DNA from: Rhodothermaceae bacterium bin80
GTDB lineage: Bacteria > Bacteroidota > Rhodothermia > Rhodothermales > Bin80
DNA length: 41,320 nt
Reading direction: 5' to 3'
Assembly (NCBI GenBank): GCA_002238805.1
Contig: MPNB01000028.1
Location: 1-41,320, forward strand
The notes under the pieces were generated by a model that had not been told where the DNA came from, ran no database searches, and saw only the letters and a program-made list of their open reading frames with translations. A program made the translations under genes and the position numbers. Below, in pieces: positions 16,528 through 28,200 of this stretch (its first letter is position 1; every line of letters begins with the position of its first letter).

Positions 16528-16794
16528 ATGATAACAAAGGAGCAAACTCAACATTTGGCCGAGCAATTCGGTGAAAACTCCCAGGATACAGGTAAGGCTG
16601 AGGTGCAGATTGCAATCTTTTCTCAGCGGATTAACCACCTAACACAACATTTGAGGAACCATAAAAAAGATCACGCAACTCGACGTGGCCTGCTAAAACT
16701 GGTCGGGAAACGTCGCAGGATGCTCAATTATCTGATAGACAAAGACATTGAACGCTATCGGAGTATCACCAAAGCGTTGGGCCTGCGGAAGTAA
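16528..16794 (+). CDS. rpsO: 30S ribosomal protein S15
   Basis: S15 is a primary 16S rRNA-binding protein that organises the platform of the 30S subunit. It has 88 residues, one fewer than the common 89. The family motif runs from [18 protein letters not shown] through [20 protein letters not shown] to [17 protein letters not shown]. The conserved rRNA contacts ([13 protein letters not shown]) are intact. The upstream leader can fold into a three-way junction, and a hairpin with a T-run separates it from pnp. The rpsO-pnp pairing is widespread. Confidence 0.97.
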   Translation: MITKEQTQHLAEQFGENSQDTGKAEVQIAIFSQRINHLTQHLRNHKKDHATRRGLLKLVGKRRRMLNYLIDKDIERYRSITKALGLRK

Positions 16795-16806
16795 GGCAGT
16801 GAAGTC

Positions 16807-16845
16807 CCCGAACCAAGTAAATGAATCGTTCGGGCACGCTTTTTT
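16807..16845 (+). terminator. rpsO-pnp intergenic hairpin with T-run
   Basis: CCCGAAC (16807-16813) pairs perfectly with GTTCGGG (16828-16834), and TTTTTT follows at 16840-16845 after five bases. It is either a partial terminator or a processing hairpin of the kind through which PNPase controls its own mRNA in other bacteria. Confidence 0.6.
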
Positions 16846-16856
16846 AATAAAATTAA

Positions 16857-19082
16857 ATGACCCCTAAAGCAATAACGGTGCAGGTAGAGTGCGCACCTGG
16901 GAAAATAGTCTCTATAGAAACCGGCCGATTGGCCAAACAAGCGGGCGGTGCGGTGATCGTACGCATGGGAGATACCATGATAATGGCTACCGCCGTGGTA
17001 TCTGACTCCGTGCGTCCTGGTCAGGGCTTTTTTCCGCTCATGGTGGATTACCGTGAAAAATTCTCCTCTGGCGGAAAAATTCCTGGTGGATTCATTAAGC
17101 GAGAAGGACGGCTTAATGACAAGGAGATCCTTACGTCTAGGCTTGTTGATCGAGCAATCCGACCACTTTTTCCTGACGGCTACCTCAACGAAGTGCAAAT
17201 CATCGGCTCGGTGATATCTGCAGATGATGAGCATGATGGCGATATGCTGTTCGGCCTCGGTGCATCTGCAGCATTGCTATTATCAGGTGCCCCTTTCGAC
17301 GGTCCAATAACAGAAGTCCGCATTGGACGTGTTGAAGGAAAATTTATCGTAAATCCTACTTTGGAAGAGCTAGAATCTAGTGACTTCAATCTCGTGGTGG
17401 CGGGTAAATTGGATTCCATTGTTATGGTGGAGGGCGAGATGAGTGAAGTCTCGGAAGAAGATATGGTTGAGGCCCTGGGAGTTGCGCATGAGGCAATTAT
17501 CAAGGTTTGCCAAGCGCAACTGGACTTACGTACGGCGTTCGAAGAGGCGCACGGGAAGGTGGAGGCGCAGTCTTATGAGACTAATCTTCCCGATCCGGCT
17601 ATCATAGACCGTGTACGGGAGGTCATACAGAAAAAATTGGAGGCACATGTTCGTGCCCCATACGAGAAAAAAAACTTCTACGGTGGACTGAATACCTTGG
17701 AAGACGAAGCCGTTGAAGCTATTGTCTCCGGGACTGAGAACCCAGAAGATCTTAAGTCTGAGGCCCGCGCGGCTGCAAGGGTTGTATCACGTGAAGTTAT
17801 GCGTGAAATGGTCTTGGCAGGGCAGGGACGGATTGATGGCCGTGATCCACAGTCCGTGCGTCCAATCTGGTGTGAGGTCGGTTATCTGCCACGCGTACAT
17901 GGATCGTCGATTTTCACAAGAGGTGAAACCCAGGTGATGGCATCAGTCACCCTGGGGACCACACGCGACCAACAGCCCGTAGATCAGGTCTTTGATCAAG
18001 AGGACAAGCACTTTTTCCTCCACTATGAATTTCCACCGTTTTCGACGGGAGAGGTCAAATTCCTTCGCGGTGCAAGCAGACGCGAAGTTGGGCATGGTTA
18101 CTTGGCTGAACGTGCCCTGCGCCGGATGATTCCGAATGTAGAAGATTTTCCATACACGATTCGAGTCAATGCGGATGTGTTGGAATCCAATGGATCCTCG
18201 TCTATGGCCAGCGTATGTTCAGGTAGCCTTGCGCTTATGGATGCAGGGGTACCCGTTCGTAAGGCGGTCGCAGGAATCGCAATGGGTATGATAGCTGACG
18301 AGACCCGTCATGTCGTGCTTACAGACATTCTTGGCACAGAGGATCACCTGGGGGATATGGACTTCAAAGTGACCGGTACACGTGATGGTATTACGGCGTG
18401 TCAGATGGACATCAAGATTGGAGGGCTCTCCAGCGATCTTATGCTGCAGGCACTTGAGCAGGCCCGCGAAGCCAGAATGCATATTCTTGATCTGATGGAT
18501 GCGACATTGGCGCAGACTCGTGAAAGTATGTCGCCCCATGCTCCCAAACTCACACAAATCACAATTGATACTGACTCAATTGGTGCTGTTATTGGACCTG
18601 GAGGAAAAATCATTCGGGGTATTCAGGCAGACACCGGGGTGACCATCGAAGTCGAGGAGAAGGACAATCTCGGCTATGTGACGATCGCTGGTAAAAATGA
18701 AAGCTCCGTAAATGAGGCGATCGCAATTATCCGCTCACTGGTCGTTTCCCCAGAAGTTGGAGAGGAGTATGAAGGTATCGTCCGCAGCATTCTTGATGTT
18801 GGTGCTGTCGTGGAAATACTTCCAGGCAAGGATGGATTGGTGCACAAGAGTCAACTTTCCTGGGACTGGGTTGAACATCCACGTGATGTAGCTCAGGTTG
18901 GAGACAAAATGAAGGTGCGCCTCATGCAAGTTAATGAGCGCGGTCGTCTACAGCTTAGCCATAAGATCACGCAGCCGCGCCCAAAAAATCTCGAGAATCG
19001 AGAGAATTCGCGCCAAAAGAGTTCACCAGGGGGTAACCGTCGCTCCAAAGGTCCCAGACCCCGAGGACGACGTCGCCACTAG
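16857..19082 (+). CDS. pnp: polyribonucleotide nucleotidyltransferase (PNPase)
   Basis: PNPase degrades RNA 3' to 5' phosphorolytically. The 741-residue protein has the full family layout. The first RNase PH domain has MVDYREKFSSGGKIPGGFIKREGR and the linker helices follow. The second RNase PH domain carries FTRGETQVMASVTLG, LHYEFPPFSTGEV, MASVCSGSLALMDAG and the phosphate/metal site DILGTEDHLGDMDFKVTG. It ends with a KH domain (GAVIGPGGKIIRGIQADTG, about 575-595) and an S1 domain (YEGIVRSILDVGAVVEILPG, about 635-705). A basic Arg/Lys/Gly-rich tail ends the protein. The ATG follows an A-rich leader without a Shine-Dalgarno, as is common in Bacteroidota. Confidence 0.97.
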   Translation: MTPKAITVQVECAPGKIVSIETGRLAKQAGGAVIVRMGDTMIMATAVVSDSVRPGQGFFPLMVDYREKFSSGGKIPGGFIKREGRLNDKEILTSRLVDRAIRPLFPDGYLNEVQIIGSVISADDEHDGDMLFGLGASAALLLSGAPFDGPITEVRIGRVEGKFIVNPTLEELESSDFNLVVAGKLDSIVMVEGEMSEVSEEDMVEALGVAHEAIIKVCQAQLDLRTAFEEAHGKVEAQSYETNLPDPAIIDRVREVIQKKLEAHVRAPYEKKNFYGGLNTLEDEAVEAIVSGTENPEDLKSEARAAARVVSREVMREMVLAGQGRIDGRDPQSVRPIWCEVGYLPRVHGSSIFTRGETQVMASVTLGTTRDQQPVDQVFDQEDKHFFLHYEFPPFSTGEVKFLRGASRREVGHGYLAERALRRMIPNVEDFPYTIRVNADVLESNGSSSMASVCSGSLALMDAGVPVRKAVAGIAMGMIADETRHVVLTDILGTEDHLGDMDFKVTGTRDGITACQMDIKIGGLSSDLMLQALEQAREARMHILDLMDATLAQTRESMSPHAPKLTQITIDTDSIGAVIGPGGKIIRGIQADTGVTIEVEEKDNLGYVTIAGKNESSVNEAIAIIRSLVVSPEVGEEYEGIVRSILDVGAVVEILPGKDGLVHKSQLSWDWVEHPRDVAQVGDKMKVRLMQVNERGRLQLSHKITQPRPKNLENRENSRQKSSPGGNRRSKGPRPRGRRRH

Positions 19083-19100
19083 ACTAGGACGTTAAGTAGG

Positions 19101-20330
19101 GTGATCACGAAGACGACGCTAGATAATGGGGTCCGCGTCCTTAGCGAGGCGGTCTCCTCCGTGCGCTCAATAGCAGTGGGTGTCTGGATTGACTCCGGCA
19201 GCCGTAACGATCCGGAACGTCTAGCCGGCATCAGTCACTTTGTTGAGCACACAGTCTTCAAAGGGACAGCCAAGCGAAGAATGCATCAAATAGCTAGCCG
19301 GATGGAGTCGGTTGGTGGCTATATGAATGCATTCACATCCAAAGAGCATACGTGCTACTTCGCCCGGGCTCTGGATAGTTACCTGACTCGGAGCGTGGAT
19401 ACAACATGTGACCTGGTTGCCTCACCGGTATTCCCTGAACGGGAAATTGAAAAGGAAAAGGGAGTCGTACTCGAAGAAATAAAGATGTACGAGGATACTC
19501 CCGATGAATACATAGCTGATCGTTTTGAATCGGTAATCTACCCGGCCCAACCCATCGGACGACCAATTATTGGTTACCCCAAGACGGTTTCCCGGCTGAA
19601 ACGCGACGACCTGTGTGAATATGTAGACAGACAATACATACCGGATCAAATTGTTGTAGCCGCATCAGGTAATCTGCGCCATAAATCGCTACTAAAAAGT
19701 GTAGAAAAGGCTTTTCAGGGCCTGCGGCCCACTGGGTTAAGGGGCCCAGAAAAACCAGAGATCCTTCCGTACAAGCCGGTAGAATTATCCCTGACACGAC
19801 CCATACAGCAAGGACATCTGATACTGGGGCGGCGTGGGATCACGATACACTCCAAACAAAGGGCCGTATTGGAAATAATAAATACCATTCTTGGAGGGGG
19901 CAGCTCGAGTCGATTGAACCAGCGTATTAGAGAGCGTCACGGATTCTGCTACAGCGTCTATTCGTTTCTTAACATGTACTCTGACTGCGGTGACTTCGGC
20001 GTCTACGTGGGGTTGGACGCATCCAGAATTGAGCGGAGCATCACACTTATTTTTCGCGAGTTTGACCGTCTGGCACAGACACCTGTGAGTAACCAGGTAC
20101 TGAATAGGGCAAAAGGACAAGCCCGCGGTGGAATTGCGCTTGGATTGGAGAGCATGTCCAATCGAATGGCACGTCTAGGGAAACAGGAACTCCATTTTGG
20201 AAGGATTGCATCTATGGATGAAATTATCGCAGAACTAGAGTCGGTCACTGCGGATGAAATTCAAACATTTGCGGCCGAGTTTCTTCATCCTGAAAAATTC
20301 TCCAGAGTAATGCTCGTGCCCTCTTTGTAA
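19101..20330 (+). CDS. M16-family zinc metallopeptidase (processing-protease-like)
   Basis: This 409-residue single-unit M16B peptidase has the inverted zinc motif HxxEH at 46-50 (HFVEH, followed by TVFKGT) and the downstream Glu ligand region VVLEEIKMYEDTPDE. The C-terminal half carries the R/Y pair region GGGSSSRLNQRIRERHGFCYSVYSF. M16B enzymes related to the mitochondrial processing peptidase beta subunit often follow pnp in bacteria, as here (gap 18 bp). It begins with GTG at 19101. No signal peptide is seen, so it is probably cytoplasmic. The physiological substrate is unknown. Confidence 0.92.
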   Translation: MITKTTLDNGVRVLSEAVSSVRSIAVGVWIDSGSRNDPERLAGISHFVEHTVFKGTAKRRMHQIASRMESVGGYMNAFTSKEHTCYFARALDSYLTRSVDTTCDLVASPVFPEREIEKEKGVVLEEIKMYEDTPDEYIADRFESVIYPAQPIGRPIIGYPKTVSRLKRDDLCEYVDRQYIPDQIVVAASGNLRHKSLLKSVEKAFQGLRPTGLRGPEKPEILPYKPVELSLTRPIQQGHLILGRRGITIHSKQRAVLEIINTILGGGSSSRLNQRIRERHGFCYSVYSFLNMYSDCGDFGVYVGLDASRIERSITLIFREFDRLAQTPVSNQVLNRAKGQARGGIALGLESMSNRMARLGKQELHFGRIASMDEIIAELESVTADEIQTFAAEFLHPEKFSRVMLVPSL

Positions 20331-20371
20331 ATTGTACAGATCACGAAATCAGTTAAACTAATACATTAACT

Positions 20372-21826
20372 ATGCGCTACCTGATTCTGCTAATCACACT
20401 TTTTTGTCTGCCAGCCTGTAGTGACGAACAGGCAGCTCAACCAAATATTTTGTGGATCGTCGGAGAGAATTTCGCTCTGGATCTTGGGGTTTATGGCGCG
20501 GAAAACGTGCATACTCCCAACCTGGATTCGCTTGCACGTGCGGGACTGTTGTTCACAAATGTCTTTGCTACTTCCCCTGTCTGCGCACCCAGCCGATCAG
20601 CATTCATGACGGGAATGTATCAGACTTCCACAGATACCCATAATATGCGCTCGCATCGGGATGATGATTATCGTCTGCCTGATGGAGTTCGTCCATTAAC
20701 CCACCGACTGGAAGATGCCGGCTATTACACCGCCAACATAACGCATATCGGTGATCGGGAAGTGGGTACAGGTAAACTAGATCTTAATTTTGTCAATGAA
20801 GGACCTATTTATCAGGGTAGCGACTGGGCATCACTAAAGGATAATCAGCCGTTCTTTGCCCAGATAAATACGCCCGAAGCAGAATACGATATTTACGACC
20901 GCAAGTCGGCCGAAAAGGAACGTGTCTTATGGGTTGGAGAGGATTGGCATCCGCAAATTGCTACGCCCGAGAACGTATCACCCCCACCTTACTATCCGGA
21001 TCATCAGATAACACGTGAAGAGTGGGCGCGATATCTGAATTCGGTGAGTGGTATGGATGTTCGCGTTGGCTGGATTCTCGATCAGTTGCGCCGTGATGGC
21101 CTGGCGGAAAACACCATTGTTGTATTCTTTTCCGACAACGGAAGACTGGAAGCTCGTGGTATCCACTGGGCTTGGGACATGGGCTTGCATGTACCAATGA
21201 TCGTACACTACCCCGACGGTGTCCAAGCCCCTCCACAATACGAACGTGGAGGTATTAATGATGAGGTTATTAGCCTTCTAGACCTTACAGCTACAACGCT
21301 TCAAATGGCCGGTATTGATCCAATACCGGATATGCAGAGCCAGATATTTCTGGGGGAGGGAGCTGACCCACCCCGTACATACGCGTTCAGTGCGAGGGAT
21401 CGGATTGATGAAACCGTATTGCGCATTCGTTCTGTACGCGGCAAACGGTTTCATTACTTGAGAAATTTTGATGCAAAAGACGGATTTCCAACATTAAATC
21501 GCTATAAAGAAAAGTGCTTCTTAGTGAAACCGCTGATGCGCAGTATGCATGAGCAGGGAGAGCTAACCGGCGCAGCTACGGTGCTGATGTCCCCACTTCC
21601 CGAAGAGGAACTCTACGATACAGCGTCTGATCCTCATGAGATCAACAATCTGGCGGGGGATCCTGCTTATGAAGTGCAGTTGACTGAAATGCGGCAGGCG
21701 TTAGAGGCATGGATCATCGAAACCAATGATTTGGGACGAATCATGGAGCCAGATTCCATAGTAGCTCCGTTTATTGAGGAAATGGATGCATGGTTCGGTA
21801 CCCCCAGTTGGGCCAAGTCCGAATAG
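20372..21826 (+). CDS. lipoprotein sulfatase (type I, formylglycine-dependent)
   Basis: This 484-residue member of the alkaline-phosphatase-like sulfatase family begins with a lipoprotein signal (MRYLILLITLFCLPAC, lipobox LPAC with Cys16). It is therefore predicted to be anchored in an envelope membrane. The formylglycine motif C-x-P-S-R is present (CAPSR, C71-R75, in TSPVCAPSRSAFMTGMY), so an FGE or anSME activator is needed elsewhere in the genome. HTPNLDSLARAGLLFTNVFA and FFSDNGRLEARG are other family segments. The first metal motif, often DD, reads GEN (31-33), as in the ED/EN-type subgroup near heparan N-sulfatases. A role in sulfated glycan use is likely; the substrate cannot be told. 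It starts 41 bp after the peptidase. Confidence 0.9.
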   Translation: MRYLILLITLFCLPACSDEQAAQPNILWIVGENFALDLGVYGAENVHTPNLDSLARAGLLFTNVFATSPVCAPSRSAFMTGMYQTSTDTHNMRSHRDDDYRLPDGVRPLTHRLEDAGYYTANITHIGDREVGTGKLDLNFVNEGPIYQGSDWASLKDNQPFFAQINTPEAEYDIYDRKSAEKERVLWVGEDWHPQIATPENVSPPPYYPDHQITREEWARYLNSVSGMDVRVGWILDQLRRDGLAENTIVVFFSDNGRLEARGIHWAWDMGLHVPMIVHYPDGVQAPPQYERGGINDEVISLLDLTATTLQMAGIDPIPDMQSQIFLGEGADPPRTYAFSARDRIDETVLRIRSVRGKRFHYLRNFDAKDGFPTLNRYKEKCFLVKPLMRSMHEQGELTGAATVLMSPLPEEELYDTASDPHEINNLAGDPAYEVQLTEMRQALEAWIIETNDLGRIMEPDSIVAPFIEEMDAWFGTPSWAKSE

Positions 21827-22210
21827 CTTTTACCCGCTGGATAAGCTGCTTAGCAACTTCTACACAAAATAGGGAGGAGCACGCCGGAATCACTTATCAC
21901 GGCCAGAGATTAAAGCCGGAAGGGTCAAAAAACCATATTTACATACCGCCTCCTGCTCGGCTTATTATAACAACGTTCTCACTGATAATTAGCATAAAGA
22001 GGAGGCGTTTTATGCTATTTCACTTCTCCATCGGATAGCCCTCGTCTCCAATTTCAGGGATGATAACAGGGGACACACTCTAGGATTTTCTTCAAGCTCA
22101 TATGGCCGGAACACAGGCACATATAATGCCGAAGAATCCCCCTTTTTATGGAACTTATATCACTGAGTAAAATCCTGCAGCAGCCCCATCTTTAACTGGG
22201 ACGGAAGGGC
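21827..22210. other. convergent intergenic stretch with a possible terminator
   Basis: No gene is supported between the converging sulfatase and giant-protein genes. CGCCTCCT (21947-21954) and AGGAGGCG (22000-22007) form an 8-bp stem with a long 45-nt loop, followed by TTTTAT. It could terminate the sulfatase transcript, but the large loop makes this uncertain. An 8-codon ORF after the GGAGG at 22001-22005 is too small to call. Confidence 0.45.
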
Positions 22211-25200
22211 TCACGAGATGAAGGACATTGTCAACTGCTGAGCAAGTATTCGTACACGAAGAGGAGCAACCAATCCAAATCGATTTCCTAATTTCTCATC
22301 GCTCGGGAGGATTTTGTCCGAATCTACATTTGCCAACTCTTCGACTAGACTATGAATTGTGTTAGTCCACCATATGGGGTGTTTATTGACTTCAGAAAGT
22401 TGGCGAACTACCTTCAGCATAGCGGTCAAGGTAAGTGCTACGCCAATATCATCGCCGTCAGAACCAAATGCGAACGGATCAAATGCATCAATAACGGGAA
22501 CATCCGAAGATTCCAGTTCAAGCTCCAGCACGGCCTCAGTGGCTGCTTCGGCGGCATTCGCTACCCCTCCATGTAGACCAATCAAGGCAACCTGAAACTT
22601 GGTTGCTAAGAGCCATACCTGCTCCAGCCATATTGCCCATGGATCTTCTCCCTGGCTGTAAGCTTCCCGATGCTTGTATCCACTGCAGGTGAACGTAGCA
22701 AGTAATAATGCCGCTGACGCGAGGCGACGGCGAGCAATCATCCGCTGCTCAATTTCAGAAGGTTGGCTGACATTTGGTGCGAGTGCGAGCGCTATATAAT
22801 TGGTGGCCCAGTCCGAAATCTTAACCACGCGCCCGTTAATTTTTAGCTCAGGGTCTTGATCCATCCTTGAAAGGACCAACAGAACTGCGCGGAGTGCCCA
22901 GGCTGCATCAAATGGATCGCCTGCAATTTCGGCAAGAAACGCCTTATCTGCCAGCCACTCAGTCAAGCTTGGCAAATCAGCATTTTCCTCCTTCCGATTA
23001 TCGTTGGCACTGATCAGTTGCTCAACACACTTAAGTATGGCAGTGCTGTCATCAAATCTGTCGCTCAATAGAGCACGGCCGAGCAAATGCGCCCTCGGTA
23101 CTAATAAGGGGCCAATCTGCCATACTTTGGGCTTTGATGGGTGATTGACCAAAGCTCGGGCGGCATCTTCTCCAATCCAGCCTATGAACTGTGAAAAGGC
23201 ATCTGTATCGTATTGACTAAAGCGCTGCACAGCATGGACAAGGTTACGCTGGATATCACAGTATCCACTCCGTAACAATTCAACTCCCAATCTGTCGTTG
23301 GCTTCTTGCGCTTTTTCTGCATCATCACTGAGCAAGTCATCTTCTATTAGTAAGATATGGTAAGCAAGAGCTGGATCAATTACAGACAGATGGTAGACAA
23401 GAAGGCGAACGATGTTTTCACGCAGACCGGGAGGGCCATCCCATAGTAGTGCGAAAAGTGAGCACCGAACATCTGTAGCAACTTGTTGATCAATCGGGAA
23501 GCCCTCATCTATCCACTCCTCAGGTGCCGAGCGTGTGTACGTGAAGACCAAATCTGTACCCCATATGAACTGTGCACACTTCGAATCGCCGGTTGCTGCG
23601 CGTCTTAAGGCTTCGGCTGCCGCTCCCTCATTTTCTTCTTCGGATATCTTCAGCGACGTACCATCTCTGTCGGCGGTAGGGTGATAGAACTTGGAAATAC
23701 GGCCATTTCTGGGAAGTCGGGTCAACATACCGAATGTCCTGCGCATAAGGGGATCAAGTGTATTGATGAGATCCGTACCGGTAAGTGGAATGAATGCAGG
23801 GACCAGAGCAGATCCGATAGATTGTGGCAAATATTCTTCAGCCCCGTCATTCGAAGCTCGAAGAATATTTTTCAGCAAGTCAAGTACATTGTCTTCAAGC
23901 AACCGAACAATATCCTCGCGTTGTTCAGTCTGCTGAGCAATAGCTTTACCGAGCCAGCAAAGAGCAGTATAGCCGAGCTTAAAACGATGCCCCTCCTGAG
24001 TTGGGATCATCTGAAGTCCAGAAGCTATTTTTCGCCAAAAGACGATCCGAGTACGATCATATTGGGATTCCGTAGCCTTGGGACTTGCTTCTTTGAACAC
24101 GCGCTCAACAGCCTCCAGAAATGCATCGGCTAGTGTGCAGCGCTGATCGTCACTCAGTCCCTCTGCTTCCCAGACACCAACAATGAGTCGCTCTGCCATG
24201 CGCATTGCTGCCATGCGAATGAATCCATCTCTATTTCCGTAAAGATCGTTGAACGTCTCTGTGAGATAGTGAGGAACTTCTGTAATTGTACGGGCAAGTT
24301 TCTGAAAAGGAGGCGTAAGTTGACCCGATACCGGGTACTGACGGAGAGTATGTGCAAGGAGTAACGGGGGCGCCATGCGATATCCTTGCAAGAAGAGCTT
24401 AGCAGCAGCATCCTGTGCCATAATAGATGATAGACTGCCAGCCGACGAGAGTTGATCTAGGAGTTCAGCGGTAGAAATTGGGGGCATTGCTTCCGCCCAA
24501 TCAACAAAGGGATCACGAATTGCGTTAACTCCGGTTCCCATATTCCTAGGTCCTCCAAACCTAAGTAAAAGTGAGTAGAAACGGTCGTCCGCCCAGAGCT
24601 GAAGCCCGTGAGACTGCGCCGTTCGCAGCGACTTGAGAGCACCCGACCAGAATTCCCTTATGAGCAAGGCTTCTTCGCTAGGCTTATCGTTTGCATCCTC
24701 AAGTGTGCTAGTATTACCATTTGCTTCAATCTCGACAAGAATGCCCTCATCAAGTGCAGCTTGAAGCACCCTTCGTGTATACTTTAGTCGCTCATGGGCT
24801 AATTCCATGGCCTCCTGGCGCCCAGACTCTTCGGAAATGCGTATCCATGCCCATGGTCCTACTTTGACACGATTTCCCAATACATTGGCCAATCCAGTGT
24901 CTATCCAATCCAAAATGGAGTACTCATCAAATACAATCGCCTCGGGAATCGGTCGAGGCGTCGCCGTACTCCATCCTTCAAAAGCATGGGGATGCTTTTT
25001 CGCCGCGTCCATTGCTCCATCTGCCGTAACTTCTCCAGCGTCGTTGAGAGAGGCTAAAAGGATCGCAGACGAAATCCTTAAACTATTTAGCCCTTCCGGC
25101 CAGCTTTCAGAATTGTCTAAATCTGTGACGTACAGTGCATCGTACCGAATTGCAACCCCGAGGTCTATGCGCCATGGTCCGAGATCTGGATCATCAGGAG

Positions 25201-28200
25201 CCTCAGCTTCAATCTCACCCGAGTAAGTGACTACAGCGTCCGATCTCTGGCGAAGGAAATGAGCTGCTTTGACATAAGGGACTGCATTACCATCGCGTAA
25301 ATGTCCCTCAATTCGTGTCAGATCCCGGCGCAGTTCTTCAATTATTCCTACATGCACGTAACACGTTTCTAGAGCGGTCAGAATTTGTTCCGCCGTTTTC
25401 GGACCCAAAACGCCGAGTGTTAGGATTGCTGTATGATCAAGAAAGAGCTGAATGCCTTCTGTGTCATGGTATTGATCATATCTTGGTCGTAAAGACGGCC
25501 ATTCTGCTAATACAGAGAACTCCCCCGGCGATATCTGGTCCTTATAGCTCCGCTGCTCAAATCCCTGCGTCCAATAAGTCCACAATTCCCAGGATCGTCC
25601 AGAATGCTGAAAAAAATCAACGTACGAGAGCGCATGTGCATGAAGAAGCCCTCCCAGAAATTCGGAACGTTTCCTGTCCTTTTGGACCATTTTGGTCAAA
25701 TATTCAAGGCCTCCTTCTATCAGCACACCACGATTCTCACCTGCTTCGTGCATGGCTTGGGAAAAGTCATCCTCCGTCACTACGACTTTTACAGGCATCT
25801 CTGCTGTCATTGCATCGAAGAATCGTTTCGCATCTTGTTCCCTTCCAGCGGCTCGTGCTGTTTCCCAAGCCCTTTGAGCAATGTTGGGATCAGGTTGTAG
25901 TTCATATGCCTGAGCCAACAAGTCAAACGCTCGTGATGCGTGGTCCTGTGAACTTGGTGCCTGATTATGGATTGACTGGGCGTAAAAAAGCAAGATTTCA
26001 GGATCTTGGGAGCCAGCAGTAATGTGAGGCTCAAGGAGATTTGCAGCCTCCTCTGGTCGATTTTCGATCAAGAGAAAACGAGCCGCGTGGACAACAAAGC
26101 GAACAGATTCAGGATATGTCACACTGGCAGAAACAAAACAATCAATGGCCTCAGTCCTACGACCAAGTCCGATAAGTGCCCATGCTTCAAATTCGGCGGC
26201 CTGCTCAGCATATACTGGATCAAGATCACGGCTGATCTTCAGGAGTTCCTCGTAATTCCGGGCAGCGTACAGGGCCCAAGCATAACGGAGTCTTGATGAT
26301 CTGGATGGCAGGACCTCTACCAGTTGAGTGGTCCAGCGAACAGCCTCATCGGCGCGTTTCAGATTGGTTTTGTCGGGCTGAGAGTCTTCTGGAGAGGTAA
26401 ATGTGACGGTGGATAGAGTAAACCGAGCAAGCCTTTCAATCACATCCACATCCAGTGGAAAAGCCTTAACCTCGTCTACCAGATCAAGAGGCGTTTTGCC
26501 AGCAGGAAGGTTCTCAGCACGAACAAACCAGTGATCTGCAGGCTGTAGGGGTGCGGTATCAATCAGTCTCTGCGCTTCTTCAGTTCGGTTTGTTCGACGA
26601 AGATGTTGTACGAGGAAAAGAGTTGCACACATTCTCTGCTGTTTGTCCCCGCTGGCAAAGAGTACCTCATAGAGTTCAGACTCAACGTCTTCTGGTAATA
26701 CTGAAGATTGATACAATTCAGCTTTCAGGATTGCAACCCTATTGACATCAAAATGACCTTCAGATTGAAGAAGATGGATTTTGTCTGGCGTTGACCTTGA
26801 ATCATACAGAGGGAAAACAGATGAACGAATGTCTTCGGGGAGTGCTTCAATCCCACTATTAAATTGCTCCTCGAGTTTGTCATCACGAAGCAGTGCCGCG
26901 GCCATGCTAAGGCAGCCGAGGACTTGTGCTCGAAATAAGGAATCAGATTCTGTCGTCTCCAAAGCCAGATGTATGCGATGAACCAAATTGTCAATCAGGG
27001 TCCGACGATCATAATCTAGGGGAGTATACTCTCTGACTACCCGCTTTAATAGGTCAAGTGTCAGCTGCGCACGGATTAGATTGACGACCGGAAGGACCGT
27101 ATCACCGTCAGTTTGATCCAAGAGCCCAGCCGTAAGCTTGACAGCCTCAGTGTCTTGAAAATCAATGATGTGGAGCAGGGCCTCAACACGTTGGAGAATT
27201 TGGTCTGCACTCCGGGCATCAGCAAGCAATCCATCTACCTTGGGCCAATCTTTTTCGAGATGAGCAAGACAAGGAGCAGCAATCTTTCGATACACTTCGC
27301 TTTCTTGATCCATCTTGCCCACGAAGTGCCGAAGTTCGTCCTTGAGCCCGACATTGAAAAGCGTTATCGCGGCCTGCTTATGCCATTTGGAGTCAATTGG
27401 ACCAAGATCACGGGCGCGCCACCAAAATGCACGGCCAGCCTCAATGTCACCTTGCCAGCTGATCGCCGATGCAGCCGCAAACAGAAGTCGCTGACGATGT
27501 GTGCGCAGCACCTCGGCGCAACGTATTTCTGGGTCGGCATCTTTTTCAAGAGCAGCATCAATGGTCTCGATATGTCTTTCGGCGTAGGCAAGCGCGTCCT
27601 TAGCTTGCCCCATCTCCATGAGTTTTGATAACTCCTTGAGATCTGGTTCGGCGATCGCGACCCGTATTGGATCTGGAAGGATTTTCTCATTGAGGGCGGC
27701 GTCAAGCTTGGGGTCAGATCCGCCCACTTGTGCACCAATGAGATGAACCTGGTTTTCTATTCGATCAATTCTTTCACGGATTTCAGAACGTTCGCGTGTT
27801 GCATCCTGAAGTGACAGATCACGGTCTAGTTCGCGCGAATCCGTTTGATCTATAGCAGCGTAAAAAGCATCAAGAAAAGTAGTCGTAGCCTTTTCAGGCA
27901 CGTCGGGAGCTCCATCAAAACCTCGAAGGTCAAGGTTGGTAGCAGCTAGACGTTTTCCTCGGGGAAATGTGGATCGCAGGAGTTTTTTCGTATTCGCTTC
28001 ACGATCGATAAAGGTTGAACCAGAGGCTCCGTAGCAGTCACCGTAGCTATCGTGGAATACTGATCGAGCGTCCTCAATAGCTTGATCAACCTCCTGCTCA
28101 AGCTCATTCAGGGGCTTGCCCAGAAGCTTCTCAATGGATTTCATCAAAGCAGCCTTAATTGCCTTCTCGCCACAGCGAGTAGCGAGCCGAATCAGAAATG

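Noticed and set aside
21790..22038. 82-codon ORF overlapping the sulfatase end
   Set aside because: It has no homology, overlaps the sulfatase in another frame and spans a likely terminator.
26480..26519. Possible Walker A (AGKT) in the giant protein
   Set aside because: The segment reads ENLPAGKT, lacking the upstream Gly required by G-x(4)-G-K-[ST], and no Walker B partner was seen.
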